A stretch of 64,000 nucleotides of DNA from Paenibacillus artemisiicola (GCF_017652985.1 NZ_JAGGDJ010000003.1:248001-312000); one strand, 5' to 3'; positions 1-8,852 are shown, numbered from the stretch's first letter. Notes: generated by a model not told the origin, from the letters alone. Translations and numbers: made by a program.

Positions 1-1
1 C

Positions 2-460
2 CTGACCCCGCAGGAATACAGCCTGTACCTGGTCGCGGGCGGCGCCGTGACGGTGCTCGGGCTCATCCCCGTCGGCAAATGGGTGGACCGCTTCGGCACG
101 CGATGGTTCCTGCACGTCGGCTTCCTCGTCGCGGCGTTCTCGCTCGGCATGCTGGGCTATACCCGCGAGCTGCCGCTCGTGCTGCTGGTCGTCGCGTTCG
201 TCGGCATCGGGTACGCCTGCATCATCCCCGCGTGGAACGCGCTGATCGCGCAGGCGATCCCGAAGGCGGAGCGGGGCGCCGTATGGGGATTCTTCCTCAC
301 GATCGAAGGGCTCGGCATGGTATTCGGCAGCATCATGTCCGGGAAGCTGTGGGACAAGCTCGGCCCGCACGCTCCGTTTCTGTTCAGCGGCGCCGTCCTG
401 CTCGTCTTGTTTGTTCTTCATTTGTTCATAACAAGACACCGGACGGATGTGGTACGATGA
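2..460 (+). CDS. MFS transporter, C-terminal part (5' end outside window)
   Basis: The reading frame is open from the first bases of the window, so the N-terminal half is missing. The visible ~152 residues are a chain of hydrophobic helices with a major-facilitator loop motif (GKWVDRFGTR) and end in a short basic tail. Drug or metabolite export by proton antiport is typical of such proteins, but the substrate cannot be inferred. A second MFS gene starts 21 bases downstream on the same strand, so the two may be co-transcribed. Confidence 0.85.
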   Translation: MTPQEYSLYLVAGGAVTVLGLIPVGKWVDRFGTRWFLHVGFLVAAFSLGMLGYTRELPLVLLVVAFVGIGYACIIPAWNALIAQAIPKAERGAVWGFFLTIEGLGMVFGSIMSGKLWDKLGPHAPFLFSGAVLLVLFVLHLFITRHRTDVVR

Positions 461-481
461 TCGGAGTGGAGGGAATGCAAC

Positions 482-1678
482 ATGAACAGGGATAAACGTC
501 TTGGCGTCGTCATGGTCATGCTGGTGACGACGTTCATCGGATTCGGGATTATTATTCCGGTTTTGCCGGAGCTTATTAAAGAAGCGAGCCCGGGCTACGT
601 CGATTTTCATACGGGCATGATGCTGTCGTTCTATTCGCTCGTCGCGTTCCTCGTTTCGCCCTTCTGGGGCGGCCTGTCGGACCGCGTGGGACGCCGGCCC
701 GTCATTCTGACCGGCGTACTCGGCTTCGCGGCCAGCTTCCTGCTGTTCGGCATCGCCGACGGCAGCCTGCCGATCATGTACGCGTCGCGCCTGCTCGGCG
801 GTTTGTTCTCGGGCGCCGTCACGTCGGTCATCGTCGCGTACGTCGCGGACATCACCCCGCCGGACCAGCGGACGAAGGGCATGGGCCTGGTCGGCATGTC
901 GATCGGCCTCGGCTTCACGATCGGCCCGGGCTTTGGCGGGCTGCTCAGCCTCGTCTCCCAGAATACGCCGTTCTTCGCCGCGGCCGCGCTCGCGCTCGTC
1001 ACGTTCTTCGTCGCCGTGACGAAGCTGCCGGAATCGCTGGCGCCGGAGGCGCGCCAAGCCGGGAACGAGCGCAAGCCGTCCCGATGGAGCGCCTTCACGG
1101 GCTCGCTCAAATACTTGTACGTGCTCGCGCTGTTCGTCTCTTTGTCGCTCGCCGGCCTGGAAGCGACGCTGCAGCTGTTCGGCTACCAGCGCTTCGACGT
1201 GACGCCGCTGCAGGTCGGCTTCATGTTCCTGATCTGCGGCCTGGTCGGCGCGCTTGTCCAGGGCGGCGTCGTGCGCAGGCGGATCCGCAAGGGCCAGGAG
1301 CCGATGTATATCGCCGCCGGCCTCGTCGTCTCCGCCGCCGGCTTCCTGCTGCTCGTGACGGCGCACTCGCTGCTCGCGGCTACGATCTACCTCGCGATCT
1401 TCGGCATCGGCAACGCCTTGATCCGGCCGTGCGTCACGTCGCTCATCACGCAGAAGACGACGGTGGGGCAGGGCGTCGCCTCCGGCCTCAGCTCGTCGAT
1501 GGACAGCCTCGGCCGGATCATCGGACCGCTCGTCGGCGCCGCGCTGTTCCACGCGCATATCGCGCTGCCTTACGTGGCGGGAGGCATCCTGTCGCTGCTG
1601 GCGCTGACCTTCCTGTTCCGCTTCCGGGCGCTCGACCGCAAGCGGGAGACGACGGAGCCGTCGTCGGCTTCGGCGTAA
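482..1678 (+). CDS. MFS efflux transporter, DHA1 (TetA/NorA-like) type
   Basis: This 398-residue protein has about 12 hydrophobic segments. The loop-2 motif GGLSDRVGRRP is the MFS motif A, and a proline/glycine-rich stretch near residues 140-160 (SIGLGFTIGPGFGG) fits motif C of antiporters. By family it is a drug:proton antiporter in the cytoplasmic membrane. The ATG is preceded by GGAGGG with suitable spacing. It follows another MFS gene closely and is followed by a strong bidirectional hairpin. The substrate is unknown. Confidence 0.9.
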   Translation: MNRDKRLGVVMVMLVTTFIGFGIIIPVLPELIKEASPGYVDFHTGMMLSFYSLVAFLVSPFWGGLSDRVGRRPVILTGVLGFAASFLLFGIADGSLPIMYASRLLGGLFSGAVTSVIVAYVADITPPDQRTKGMGLVGMSIGLGFTIGPGFGGLLSLVSQNTPFFAAAALALVTFFVAVTKLPESLAPEARQAGNERKPSRWSAFTGSLKYLYVLALFVSLSLAGLEATLQLFGYQRFDVTPLQVGFMFLICGLVGALVQGGVVRRRIRKGQEPMYIAAGLVVSAAGFLLLVTAHSLLAATIYLAIFGIGNALIRPCVTSLITQKTTVGQGVASGLSSSMDSLGRIIGPLVGAALFHAHIALPYVAGGILSLLALTFLFRFRALDRKRETTEPSSASA

Positions 1679-1803
1679 GCGCGGCGGAACGAACGGGCCG
1701 TTCTCGCGCCCGCGTCCGCCGCCGGCCGCTTGCATGCGATTCGGCGGGCTGCATCGCGAGCCTCCTTATCGGGCTCGAAGCCGTGCCGGCAGCGCGCATA
1801 ACC

Positions 1804-1844
1804 AAAAAGCTTCGCTCGGTCTCCTGACCGCGCGAAGCTTTTTT
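1804..1844. terminator. Bidirectional rho-independent terminator
   Basis: A perfect 12-base stem (AAAAAGCTTCGC paired with GCGAAGCTTTTT) encloses a second short stem CGGTC/GACCG. It has A-rich and T-rich flanks, so it can stop transcription from both the MFS gene on the plus strand and the tetR gene on the minus strand. Confidence 0.85.
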
Positions 1845-1864
1845 CGGTTAGCGCAGGCCGCCCG

Positions 1865-2530
1865 TCAGGCGAGGCCCAAGCCGCGCATGACGAAGCGAAT
1901 CGTCTCCTCGCGCTCGAAGTCGTCGTCCCAGACGGCGTCCTCGCGCTCCCCGTATACCGTGCGCACGGCCACGTAGCCCATGATCGCCGACACGCTGAGG
2001 CGGACGACGGTCGACGACGGCAGCTCCGCCATCTGCCCTTTGTCCTGGAACTTGGCGACGAGCTTGCGCAGCCGTTCCAAGACGAGGCCGAGCACGTCGC
2101 GCTGAAATCGCTCCTGCATTTCGGGATGGAACGGAATCTCCTGCAGCAATATTTTCAGGATGTTGCGATGCTTGCGCAAAAATTCGATCCGGTTCTCGAT
2201 CATCGCGCGCAGCACCTGGTCGTAGCTCTCGTACTCCGTATCGAGCACTTTATGGAAGCCGCGCAGCACGAACGGCGCGAGCAGCTTCGTCATCGCGGGC
2301 GCGACGATCGCGAACAGCAGGTCCTTCTTCGTCTTGTAATGACGGAAGATCGTGCCTTCGGCGACCCCCGCGCGCTGGGCGATCTCGCTGGTCGAGGACG
2401 CGGCGTATCCTTTCTCGGCGAAGACCTCGATCGCGGATTGGACGATGCGCGCCTGCTTCTCCGTCATTTTCGCGCCTGCGCCGTCGCTCTTCAACAGCTC
2501 TTCGATCCATGCTTCCACCGTGTCGCTCAT
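1865..2530 (-). CDS. TetR/AcrR family transcriptional repressor
   Basis: This 221-residue protein has an N-terminal helix-turn-helix (about residues 25-70; ARIVQSAIEVFAEKGY, then EGTIFRHYKTKKDLL) typical of TetR repressors, followed by an all-helical ligand domain. The ATG at 2530 is preferred over an upstream start because TTAGGAG lies 8 bases before it. It is the last gene of a three-gene minus-strand operon after an ABC-2 ATPase and permease. It most likely represses that operon through the paired operators at 4406-4476; the inducer is unknown. Confidence 0.9.
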   Translation of the reverse strand: MSDTVEAWIEELLKSDGAGAKMTEKQARIVQSAIEVFAEKGYAASSTSEIAQRAGVAEGTIFRHYKTKKDLLFAIVAPAMTKLLAPFVLRGFHKVLDTEYESYDQVLRAMIENRIEFLRKHRNILKILLQEIPFHPEMQERFQRDVLGLVLERLRKLVAKFQDKGQMAELPSSTVVRLSVSAIMGYVAVRTVYGEREDAVWDDDFEREETIRFVMRGLGLA

Positions 2531-2620
2531 GGCGCCAACTCCTAACAACGCGCTAAATTTCACCGTTTCGCCGCCTCTTGCCTTACACCATCCTAGCACA
2601 GGGCACGGCAACCATGCGAG

Positions 2621-3643
2621 TCAAATGGCGCGGTGCTTCTTCAAGGCGACGACGTTCAGCAGGGCGAACGCCGCGGAGAAGGCCGCGAGCGCCCAGACGT
2701 CCGCCGCGATCCCGGACCAGCCTTCGCCGCGGATCATGATGTTCCGCATCGCGTCGGCCCCGTAATAGAGCGGCATGATGCGGCTCAGATGCTGCAGCCA
2801 CGGCGTCATGGCGTCGAGATTGAACAAGCCCGAGAAGAACACCTGCGGCACGACCACGAGCGGGATGAACTGAATGATCTGAAACTCGTTGCTCGCGAAG
2901 GAGGACAACAGCGTCCCCAGCGTCAGCGCCGTGAGCGAGAGCAGCAGATTGAGCAGCAGGACATACCCTATCGAGCCGTCCATATAGAGGCCGAGCACGT
3001 CGATCGAGAACCAGGCGATCAGCGCCGCCTGCAGCAGCGTGAACAGCCCGAAGCCCGCCAGGTAGCCGAGGACGACTTCGGAACGGCGGATCGGCGTCGC
3101 CAGCAGCCGCTCCAGGGTACCGCTCGTGCGCTCGCGCAGGAACGACACGCCGGCGAGCATGAAGACGAAGAAGAACGAGAAGAAGCCGATGAGCACCGGG
3201 CCGAACGAGTCGAAGGACGCCATGTCCGCGCTGCCGTGCAGGTACGTCACCGCGGGCTGCGCGGATGGCGAGCCGGCGCTAAGCGCGCGCTGGAGCAGCA
3301 GCAGGACCGACTTGTTCACGGACGGGTCGCTGCCCTCCAGCCGGAGCGCGGGCGCGCCGCCTTCGAACGTCAGGTACGCGTCCAGCTTGCGGTCCCGGAG
3401 CGCGTCTTCGGCGGCCTCCCGGCCGTCGTAGACGGCGACGTCGGCGCCGGCTTGCTCGAGCTGGCGTTCGATGGCCGCCGGCGGCGCCCCTGCGAGCCCG
3501 ATCGCCGGCTCGACCGCGTTTCCGTTGAACACGAGCTTCATGAGGCCGAGAATGAGCAGCGGGGCGAGGAAGAGCAGCGCGAGCGTCCGCTTGTCGCGGA
3601 GGAACTGGCGGACGATGCGGATGGCCAAAGCGCGGATTCTCAT
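2621..3643 (-). CDS. ABC-2 type exporter permease
   Basis: This 340-residue membrane protein has the ABC-2 layout: one N-terminal helix (about residues 20-38), a large extracytoplasmic domain (~40-165), then five C-terminal helices including the FLRERTSGTLERLLATPIRRSE region typical of DrrB/YhfP-like permeases. Its start overlaps the ATPase stop by 4 bases (ATGA), indicating translational coupling. With the ATPase it should form a drug or lipid exporter. The substrate is not evident. Confidence 0.9.
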   Translation of the reverse strand: MRIRALAIRIVRQFLRDKRTLALLFLAPLLILGLMKLVFNGNAVEPAIGLAGAPPAAIERQLEQAGADVAVYDGREAAEDALRDRKLDAYLTFEGGAPALRLEGSDPSVNKSVLLLLQRALSAGSPSAQPAVTYLHGSADMASFDSFGPVLIGFFSFFFVFMLAGVSFLRERTSGTLERLLATPIRRSEVVLGYLAGFGLFTLLQAALIAWFSIDVLGLYMDGSIGYVLLLNLLLSLTALTLGTLLSSFASNEFQIIQFIPLVVVPQVFFSGLFNLDAMTPWLQHLSRIMPLYYGADAMRNIMIRGEGWSGIAADVWALAAFSAAFALLNVVALKKHRAI

Positions 3644-4386
3644 GCGCGCGCACCTCCCCCGAGGGCGATGAACGCTTCTTCGATGGAAGACGCGCCGCTC
3701 TGCCGTTTAATGTCTTCCGGCGTGCCGACCGCCGTCAGCCTGCCGTCGCGGATCAGGCCGAGCCGGTCGCATTTCTCCGCTTCGTCCATCACGTGCGTCG
3801 TCAGCACGATCGTCGTGCCGTTGCGGCGCATGTCGCCAAGTTCGCGCCAGATGGACCGGCGCAGCACGGGATCGATGCCGACGGTCGGCTCGTCGAGCAC
3901 GAGCAGCTCGGGCTCGTGCAGCAGCGCGATGGCGAGCGACAGCCGCCGCTTCATGCCGCCGGAGTAGGCGGAGACGGCCTTGTTCAGATCCGCCTCCAAA
4001 TCGACGAGCGCCATGGCCGCCCGCATGCGCTTCGCGAGCCGTTCGCCCTTCAGGCCGTACAGCGAGCCGAAGAACGCGAGGTTTTCCTTGGCGGTCAGCT
4101 CGCCGTAGAGCGCGTCGGACTGCGCCATGTAGCCGAACCGCCGCAGCATCGCGAGCTTGGGCATCCGTTCGCCGAGCAGGCGGACGGAGCCGCCGTCGGC
4201 GCGGTCGATGCCGGTCATCAGCTTGATCAAGGTCGTCTTGCCGGAGCCCGAAGGCCCGAGCAGGCCGAACAGCTCGCCGGCTCCGACCTGCAGCGAGACG
4301 TCGCCTAGCACCGTCCGGCTTCCGAAGCGCCGCGAGACGCCGCGAACGTCGACGACAGGAGAAGAAACAGCCGTATTTTCGGACAT
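3640..4386 (-). CDS. ABC exporter ATP-binding protein
   Basis: This ABC ATPase has Walker A (GPSGSGKTTLIK), the signature YSGGMKRRLSLA, Walker B (LLVLDEPTVGIDP) and an H-loop (TTHVMDEAE). The DrrA/CcmA-like subfamily powers ABC-2 permeases. The ATG at 4386 has AAAGG 9 bases upstream; an in-frame TTG at 4404 is possible but lacks a good ribosome site. It is the first gene of the operon with the permease and TetR, just downstream of the promoter and operators at 4406-4476. Confidence 0.92.
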   Translation of the reverse strand: MSENTAVSSPVVDVRGVSRRFGSRTVLGDVSLQVGAGELFGLLGPSGSGKTTLIKLMTGIDRADGGSVRLLGERMPKLAMLRRFGYMAQSDALYGELTAKENLAFFGSLYGLKGERLAKRMRAAMALVDLEADLNKAVSAYSGGMKRRLSLAIALLHEPELLVLDEPTVGIDPVLRRSIWRELGDMRRNGTTIVLTTHVMDEAEKCDRLGLIRDGRLTAVGTPEDIKRQSGASSIEEAFIALGGGARA

Positions 4387-4405
4387 GTCATCACGCCTTT
4401 CCAAC

Positions 4406-4476
4406 GAAATGAGTGATTACTCACATTCATCATATGCGCAACGATCCGATTTGTGAAGTGAGTAATCACTCATTTC
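4406..4476 (-). promoter_or_regulatory. Efflux-operon promoter flanked by two TetR-type operators
   Basis: Two 19-base arms, GAAATGAGTGATTACTCAC (4406-4424) and GTGAGTAATCACTCATTTC (4458-4476), are perfect inverted copies. Each contains a quasi-palindromic core TGAGTNATNACTCA of the kind bound by TetR-family dimers. On the minus strand, -35 TTCACA (4452-4457) and -10 TATGAT (4429-4434), 17 bases apart, lie between the copies. The operators therefore bracket the promoter of the ATPase-permease-tetR operon. Assigning the sites to the 1865-2530 repressor is inference. Confidence 0.8.
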
Positions 4477-4497
4477 CGGCGAAGACGAGCTGTTTTT

Positions 4498-5625
4498 TTA
4501 TGACGGGGCGTCCGAGGGGGCTTCGACCGGGGCTTTCCGTTGTTTCGTGCCGCGCGCGAGCGAGACCGCGAAGACGATCAGCATCGGCAGCACCGCGCAC
4601 GACATGCCCCAGAGGGGATGAATGACCGTGACCTCGTACGCCCATTTCGTCTCGCCCCGCGTCATCGCCGCGAGCGATACGGATGCCATGAACAGCGCGA
4701 GCGGGAAGACGAGCATGCGGTCGTTCTTCAGCTTCAGCAGCTGCGCGCAGGTCTGATGCGCGGTGAAGAGCACGAGCGTCGTCTTCATGAACGAGGCCAG
4801 GATGAGCGAGTAGCCGATGAGCGCTTCGAGCCGGGAGAAGACGTCGATCAGGTCGACGGAGCGCGCGACCTCGAAGAGGGAATACTTGCGTTCGCCGGCG
4901 ATCGGTCCGAACACCAGGATGGTGACGAACGTCGTGCCCGCCAGCGACGCGGCGTTCACGATCACCGCGAGCAGCGCCTTGAACTCGAAATGCTTCCCGA
5001 AATCGGGCACGAAGCAGAGCAGCATGGCGAACAGGACGACTTCGCCGTACGGAAACCCGTACGAGAAATACATGCCCTGCAGCATGGGCTTGATGCCGTC
5101 CGGCAGGACGGGAAACAGGTGGCCGAACGTGAAGTTGTTGACGGACAGCAGGACGATGAGCACCACGAACAGCATGACGCTGCCCATCAGGATGGGAAAG
5201 AGGCCCGCAAGCTTGTCCATCCCCGCGCGCACGGACAGGGCGGCGACCAGAAAGGAGAGCAGCACGAACCAGTAGCCGTCCGTATTGCGCATCATGGAGC
5301 TGTTCAGGAACAGGGCGATGTCGAGCACGATGGCCGCGCCCATATGGATCTGATAGTACAGCATCATGAGGGAAAGCACGACGGCGACCGGCGCGCCGAC
5401 GACGCTCCGGCTGTACGCGACGAAGTTTTGGCCGGGGTATCGTTTGGCCAGCAGGATCACCGGCAGGATCGTCAGCATGCCGCCGGCCGAGGAGACGAGG
5501 ATGCTGATCCAGGCGGCGTTGCCCGCGAATTGGATCATCGGGGACGGGATGTTGATGATGGACGAGCTGGTCAAAAAGACGAACAGCAGGAGCGCCGCCT
5601 GGTTGGCCGTGATTTTGATGTTCAT
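4498..5625 (-). CDS. gerAB: GerA-type germinant receptor B subunit (spore permease family)
   Basis: This 375-residue protein has about ten predicted membrane helices and matches the GerAB/spore permease family of the APC superfamily, which binds germinants in the spore inner membrane. The start at MNIKITANQ has GAAAGGGTGA upstream and lies just after the small membrane gene. It is the last gene of a four-gene operon in the order A, C, small protein, B. The nutrient specificity cannot be read from sequence. Confidence 0.9.
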   Translation of the reverse strand: MNIKITANQAALLLFVFLTSSSIINIPSPMIQFAGNAAWISILVSSAGGMLTILPVILLAKRYPGQNFVAYSRSVVGAPVAVVLSLMMLYYQIHMGAAIVLDIALFLNSSMMRNTDGYWFVLLSFLVAALSVRAGMDKLAGLFPILMGSVMLFVVLIVLLSVNNFTFGHLFPVLPDGIKPMLQGMYFSYGFPYGEVVLFAMLLCFVPDFGKHFEFKALLAVIVNAASLAGTTFVTILVFGPIAGERKYSLFEVARSVDLIDVFSRLEALIGYSLILASFMKTTLVLFTAHQTCAQLLKLKNDRMLVFPLALFMASVSLAAMTRGETKWAYEVTVIHPLWGMSCAVLPMLIVFAVSLARGTKQRKAPVEAPSDAPS

Positions 5626-5630
5626 CCGCT

Positions 5631-5876
5631 TCACCCTTTCGCTTGGAACCATTTGTACAGCGCGTCCGCCATCGGTCCGAACAGCGCGTTGGCGGTATCG
5701 TAATAGGTAAACAAATGAAACGCGCCCGCGGCGCGCGTCATGTGGTACACGGTCAAGGCGAGCAGCGCGCCGTAGAGCAGCTTCGTCCGCACGGGCCGCG
5801 GCCCTTCGCCTTTGCCGTCTTTGTAATCGACCAGCATCATGCCGGCGATGCATACGATCACGAGCGCAACGAACAT
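5631..5876 (-). CDS. Small two-helix membrane protein in ger operon, candidate receptor D subunit
   Basis: This 81-residue protein has an N-terminal hydrophobic helix (MFVALVIVCIAGMMLV), a basic loop with KGEGPRPVRTK, and a second hydrophobic segment (LLYGALLALTVYHM). It sits between the gerC-like and gerB-like genes with gaps of only a few bases. Small two-helix D proteins encoded with germinant receptors are known in Bacillus and modulate receptor function, and this protein fits that class by size, topology and position. The D-subunit assignment is inference. Confidence 0.65.
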   Translation of the reverse strand: MFVALVIVCIAGMMLVDYKDGKGEGPRPVRTKLLYGALLALTVYHMTRAAGAFHLFTYYDTANALFGPMADALYKWFQAKG

Positions 5877-5880
5877 GGGT

Positions 5881-7113
5881 TCACTTCCGTTCGTCTTGGA
5901 TTGGCTGCAGCAGCGTATTGCCGATTTCCGTGCCGTGCGTCGCGATGACGGTCTCGACCTCGATTTCGCAGTCGAGCTTGGCGAACCGTTCCGGCCAGTC
6001 CGGCTTCCATTTGCGCCACAGCCGCGGATCGCGCTTGTAGATTTCGTTGCCGATGCCGATCAGGTCCGCTTTCTCCTGCCGCAAGCGGGTCATCGCGCTC
6101 ATCATCTGCTGCCGGATGGCCGCGGAGATCTTATCCTCGTACGCTTGCTCCAGACGCTCGTTGCCGAGCTTCGTGCAGGACAGCTCCAGGTTCGCGACGA
6201 CCGTGCGAATGCGGTACCGCACCTTGACCCCGTCCTTGCCGAACGCAACGGTACGATGGCTGTCGAATTGGAGCATTTCGGCCGCTTCGTCGAGCGGAAC
6301 GCCGTCGTCTTCTTCCGCGTCCGCCTCCTCGCCGCCCCCGGAGCTTCCGCCGCGCGCGCACGGAATTTCGACGATGCCGTTCGTGTAGCGGCTCATCAGC
6401 ATGAGCAGGCCTTCCGTCTCCTGGCCGCTGAACCGGTCCGTCACGAGACCGTCCTTGATGATCGCGAGTCCGGCCACGCCCGGCTCGGATCCGGTGATCC
6501 GCTCGTCGAGCGCCAGATACGGGATCGCGCCGACCCGCGATTCGCCGCGCAGCTGCAGCGCCAGCTGGAGCAAGTTCGTGCCGATCGTCTTGCCGCTGAA
6601 ATAATTTTCGGACCGCTCGCTCAAATAATACTGCTGGCTCACCGTGTTTTCGATAAAGGGCCGCTGATCGAAGTAATCCGACGCGTTGCCCTTCGTGATC
6701 ATGAGCGTGATCGTCAGCCGCGGCTCGTTGTCGCGGTAGAAAATATCGAGCAGCTGCGGCACGGGAATTTTGCGGGCGATTTTCTCGCTGACCAGGATGA
6801 CCCGCGTATGGCTGAATTGGGCTTTGCGCCCGAGATGGATCGTGACGTCCCGGATCGCCTCCATGACGGAGGTGTCCTTCGTGCGCACGTTAATGTACGG
6901 CGTGCCGCTCTTGCCCCGCGAGGCGACCGTCTGGGACGGCTTGTAGATTTGAAACGTGACCAGCACCTGGCCGCTGCCCGCGTCGTCGATGCCGACGCCC
7001 ATGACGAAGCCTTTCTCGGGAAGCTCCGCCCGGTCTCCGCAGCCGGAGACGGCCAAGCCGCAGCACAGCAGCAGCGCTGCCAGGGCAATAAACCGTATCC
7101 GCTTCGTTCCCAT
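5881..7113 (-). CDS. gerAC: GerA-type germinant receptor C subunit (Ger(x)C lipoprotein)
   Basis: This ~410-residue protein starts with a lipoprotein signal peptide ending in the lipobox AVSGC (Cys25 from the chosen start). It then has the Ger(x)C domains, including the GVGIDDAGSGQVLVTFQIYKP region and a C-terminal domain rich in charged helices. The ATG at 7113 is chosen because GGAGGAG lies about 6 bases upstream; GTG at 7128 and ATG at 7119 overlap that site. The protein is anchored on the outer face of the spore inner membrane as part of the receptor complex. Confidence 0.92.
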   Translation of the reverse strand: MGTKRIRFIALAALLLCCGLAVSGCGDRAELPEKGFVMGVGIDDAGSGQVLVTFQIYKPSQTVASRGKSGTPYINVRTKDTSVMEAIRDVTIHLGRKAQFSHTRVILVSEKIARKIPVPQLLDIFYRDNEPRLTITLMITKGNASDYFDQRPFIENTVSQQYYLSERSENYFSGKTIGTNLLQLALQLRGESRVGAIPYLALDERITGSEPGVAGLAIIKDGLVTDRFSGQETEGLLMLMSRYTNGIVEIPCARGGSSGGGEEADAEEDDGVPLDEAAEMLQFDSHRTVAFGKDGVKVRYRIRTVVANLELSCTKLGNERLEQAYEDKISAAIRQQMMSAMTRLRQEKADLIGIGNEIYKRDPRLWRKWKPDWPERFAKLDCEIEVETVIATHGTEIGNTLLQPIQDERK

Positions 7114-7146
7114 GCGCATCTCCTCCACGTCCCGGCCTGCCGCAAG

Positions 7147-8628
7147 CTAGCGGGTGCCCTTCGACCGCTGCCGCCGGGCTTCGTTTTGTTTCATCAGTAC
7201 CTTGAGCGGTCTCCGCACGACGGTGTTCTGCAGCTCGCCGACCGTCCACGGCGCCAGCGGCTTCATGTACGGCACGCCGAGCGATTTCAGGCCGATGAGG
7301 TGGATCCACATGAGGGAGAACCCGATCATAAGCCCGAAAATGCCGAGCAAGGCGGACAGAATCATGAGCGGCAGCTGGAGCAGCCGGAGCGAGACGGCCA
7401 GATTGTATTGGGGCAGCGCGAACGACGCGATCCCGGTCAAGGCGATGACCACGACCATGCTCGGCGAGACGATGCCGGCGTTGATCGAGGCTTCGCCGAC
7501 GACGAGCGCGCCGACGATGCTGACGGCCGACCCGACCGGACGCGGCAGCCGGATGCCCGCTTCACGGAGAATCTCGAAGATGAAGACCATGATGACCGCT
7601 TCCAGGAAGGCGGGAAACGGAATGCCTTCCCGCGCGTCGACGACGGCAAGCAACAGCACGGTCGGAATCATCTCCGGATGGAACGTCGATACCGCGATAT
7701 AGAGGCTCGGCAAACCGAGCGCGATCATAAGGGCTATGAACCGGAGGATGCGGATGAAGTTGGCCATCAGCGTGCGCTGGTAGAAATCCTCGCTCGACTG
7801 CAGCAGCTCGAACAGCGTGGTCGGGCCGATCAGGACGCTTCCCGTGCCTTCGACGAGCACGATGATTTTGCCGTTCAGCAGGGCGGAGGCGGCGACGTCC
7901 GTCCGCTCCGTGTACCGGAACTGCGGGAACGGGGTCCACGTGCGCTCCTCCAGGACGTCCTCGATATAGCTCGTCTCCAGCACGTCGGCGTCCGGCAGCT
8001 GGCCGATCCGCTCCACGAAGGCGTCCAGCGCTTCCTGCGCCACGGCGCCTTCCACATAACCGAACGCGATGGTCGTGCGCGCGTTGCCGCCGGTTTGGAT
8101 GAAGTTGAATTTGACCGCGGAACTTTGCACGCGCGTTCGAATCATGCCGATGTTCTTCTTCAGGTTCTCGACGGTCGATTCCCGCGGCCCTTGCACGACG
8201 GGCTCCGTGACCGGCTCGTCCACCTGCCTCGTCTCGAACCGGCCGGCGCGGAAGCACAGCGCCCGGCTCCAGCCGTCGATGAAGATGACCAGGCAGCCGC
8301 TCAGCACGAGACGCTCGACATCCTCCAGCGCGTCGACGAGCGTGGCGGATTCTTCCGAAGCGACATGGTTGCTGAACTGCCGCATGATCATGTCCGGCGT
8401 CACTTCGGTGCCGTCGCCGATCTCGTGGTCGACGAGATCCTGAAGGAGCTGCTTGAAGAAGTTGGTGCGCTTGTCCAGCACGAGCGTGTCCAGATAGACC
8501 GAGAGCGCCCTCCGTCCGAGCTTGGGACCGTAATTCCAACGGAACAGGACGAGATCCGAACAAGGATTGAAGCGGGAGCGGACATAAGCGTAATTGCGGT
8601 CCATATCCGTAAATATCGGTACTGGCAT
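7147..8628 (-). CDS. gerAA: GerA-type germinant receptor A subunit
   Basis: This 493-residue protein has the GerA layout: a soluble N-terminal domain of about 240 residues, then a membrane domain with several helices from about residue 275 and a short basic C-terminal tail. Family landmarks include VDEPVTEPVVQGPRESTVENL and EGIPFPAFLEAVIM. It is the first gene of the germination operon, with a purine-rich ribosome site before the ATG. In Bacillus such operons are read by sigma-G in the forespore, but no convincing sigma-G promoter was found upstream. Confidence 0.93.
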   Translation of the reverse strand: MPVPIFTDMDRNYAYVRSRFNPCSDLVLFRWNYGPKLGRRALSVYLDTLVLDKRTNFFKQLLQDLVDHEIGDGTEVTPDMIMRQFSNHVASEESATLVDALEDVERLVLSGCLVIFIDGWSRALCFRAGRFETRQVDEPVTEPVVQGPRESTVENLKKNIGMIRTRVQSSAVKFNFIQTGGNARTTIAFGYVEGAVAQEALDAFVERIGQLPDADVLETSYIEDVLEERTWTPFPQFRYTERTDVAASALLNGKIIVLVEGTGSVLIGPTTLFELLQSSEDFYQRTLMANFIRILRFIALMIALGLPSLYIAVSTFHPEMIPTVLLLAVVDAREGIPFPAFLEAVIMVFIFEILREAGIRLPRPVGSAVSIVGALVVGEASINAGIVSPSMVVVIALTGIASFALPQYNLAVSLRLLQLPLMILSALLGIFGLMIGFSLMWIHLIGLKSLGVPYMKPLAPWTVGELQNTVVRRPLKVLMKQNEARRQRSKGTR

Positions 8629-8740
8629 AAGCTCCCTTCCTTTCCAGCCTTCGCTTGATTAACAGCGTTCCAAACGAAGCCGGTTTTTATGCATCGGACG
8701 GCGTGCCGCGGACGCGAGTCGCAGTCTCGCCTCCGTCTCG

Positions 8741-8787
8741 GGACGGGGAAAAAGACTGGTCTCGAGACGTTTACGGTCCCCCCGTCC
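8741..8787. promoter_or_regulatory. Inverted repeat between gerAA and the RND gene
   Basis: GGACGGGG (8741-8748) pairs with CCCCGTCC (8780-8787) around a loop that contains a 10-base palindrome GTCTCGAGAC (8759-8768). It lies about 65 bases before the start of the RND transporter, with no T-run, so an operator or 5' leader hairpin is more likely than a terminator. Function is unproven. Confidence 0.35.
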
Positions 8788-8852
8788 GGGAAGGTAGACT
8801 TTAACAGGGAGTTCCGAGGAGAACCATAGTTTGAAGGGAGAATGGGGAGTAC

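Noticed and set aside
5839..8658. 939-codon open frame opposite the gerAC/gerAA genes
   Set aside because: It has repeated Arg/Ala/His-rich low-complexity sequence, no recognisable domain and no ribosome site, and it runs antisense to well-supported ger genes. It is a by-product of GC-rich third positions.
8629..8700. Sigma-G promoter for the ger operon
   Set aside because: GCATA occurs at a plausible -35 place on the minus strand, but no CATNNTA-like -10 is found at the right distance.
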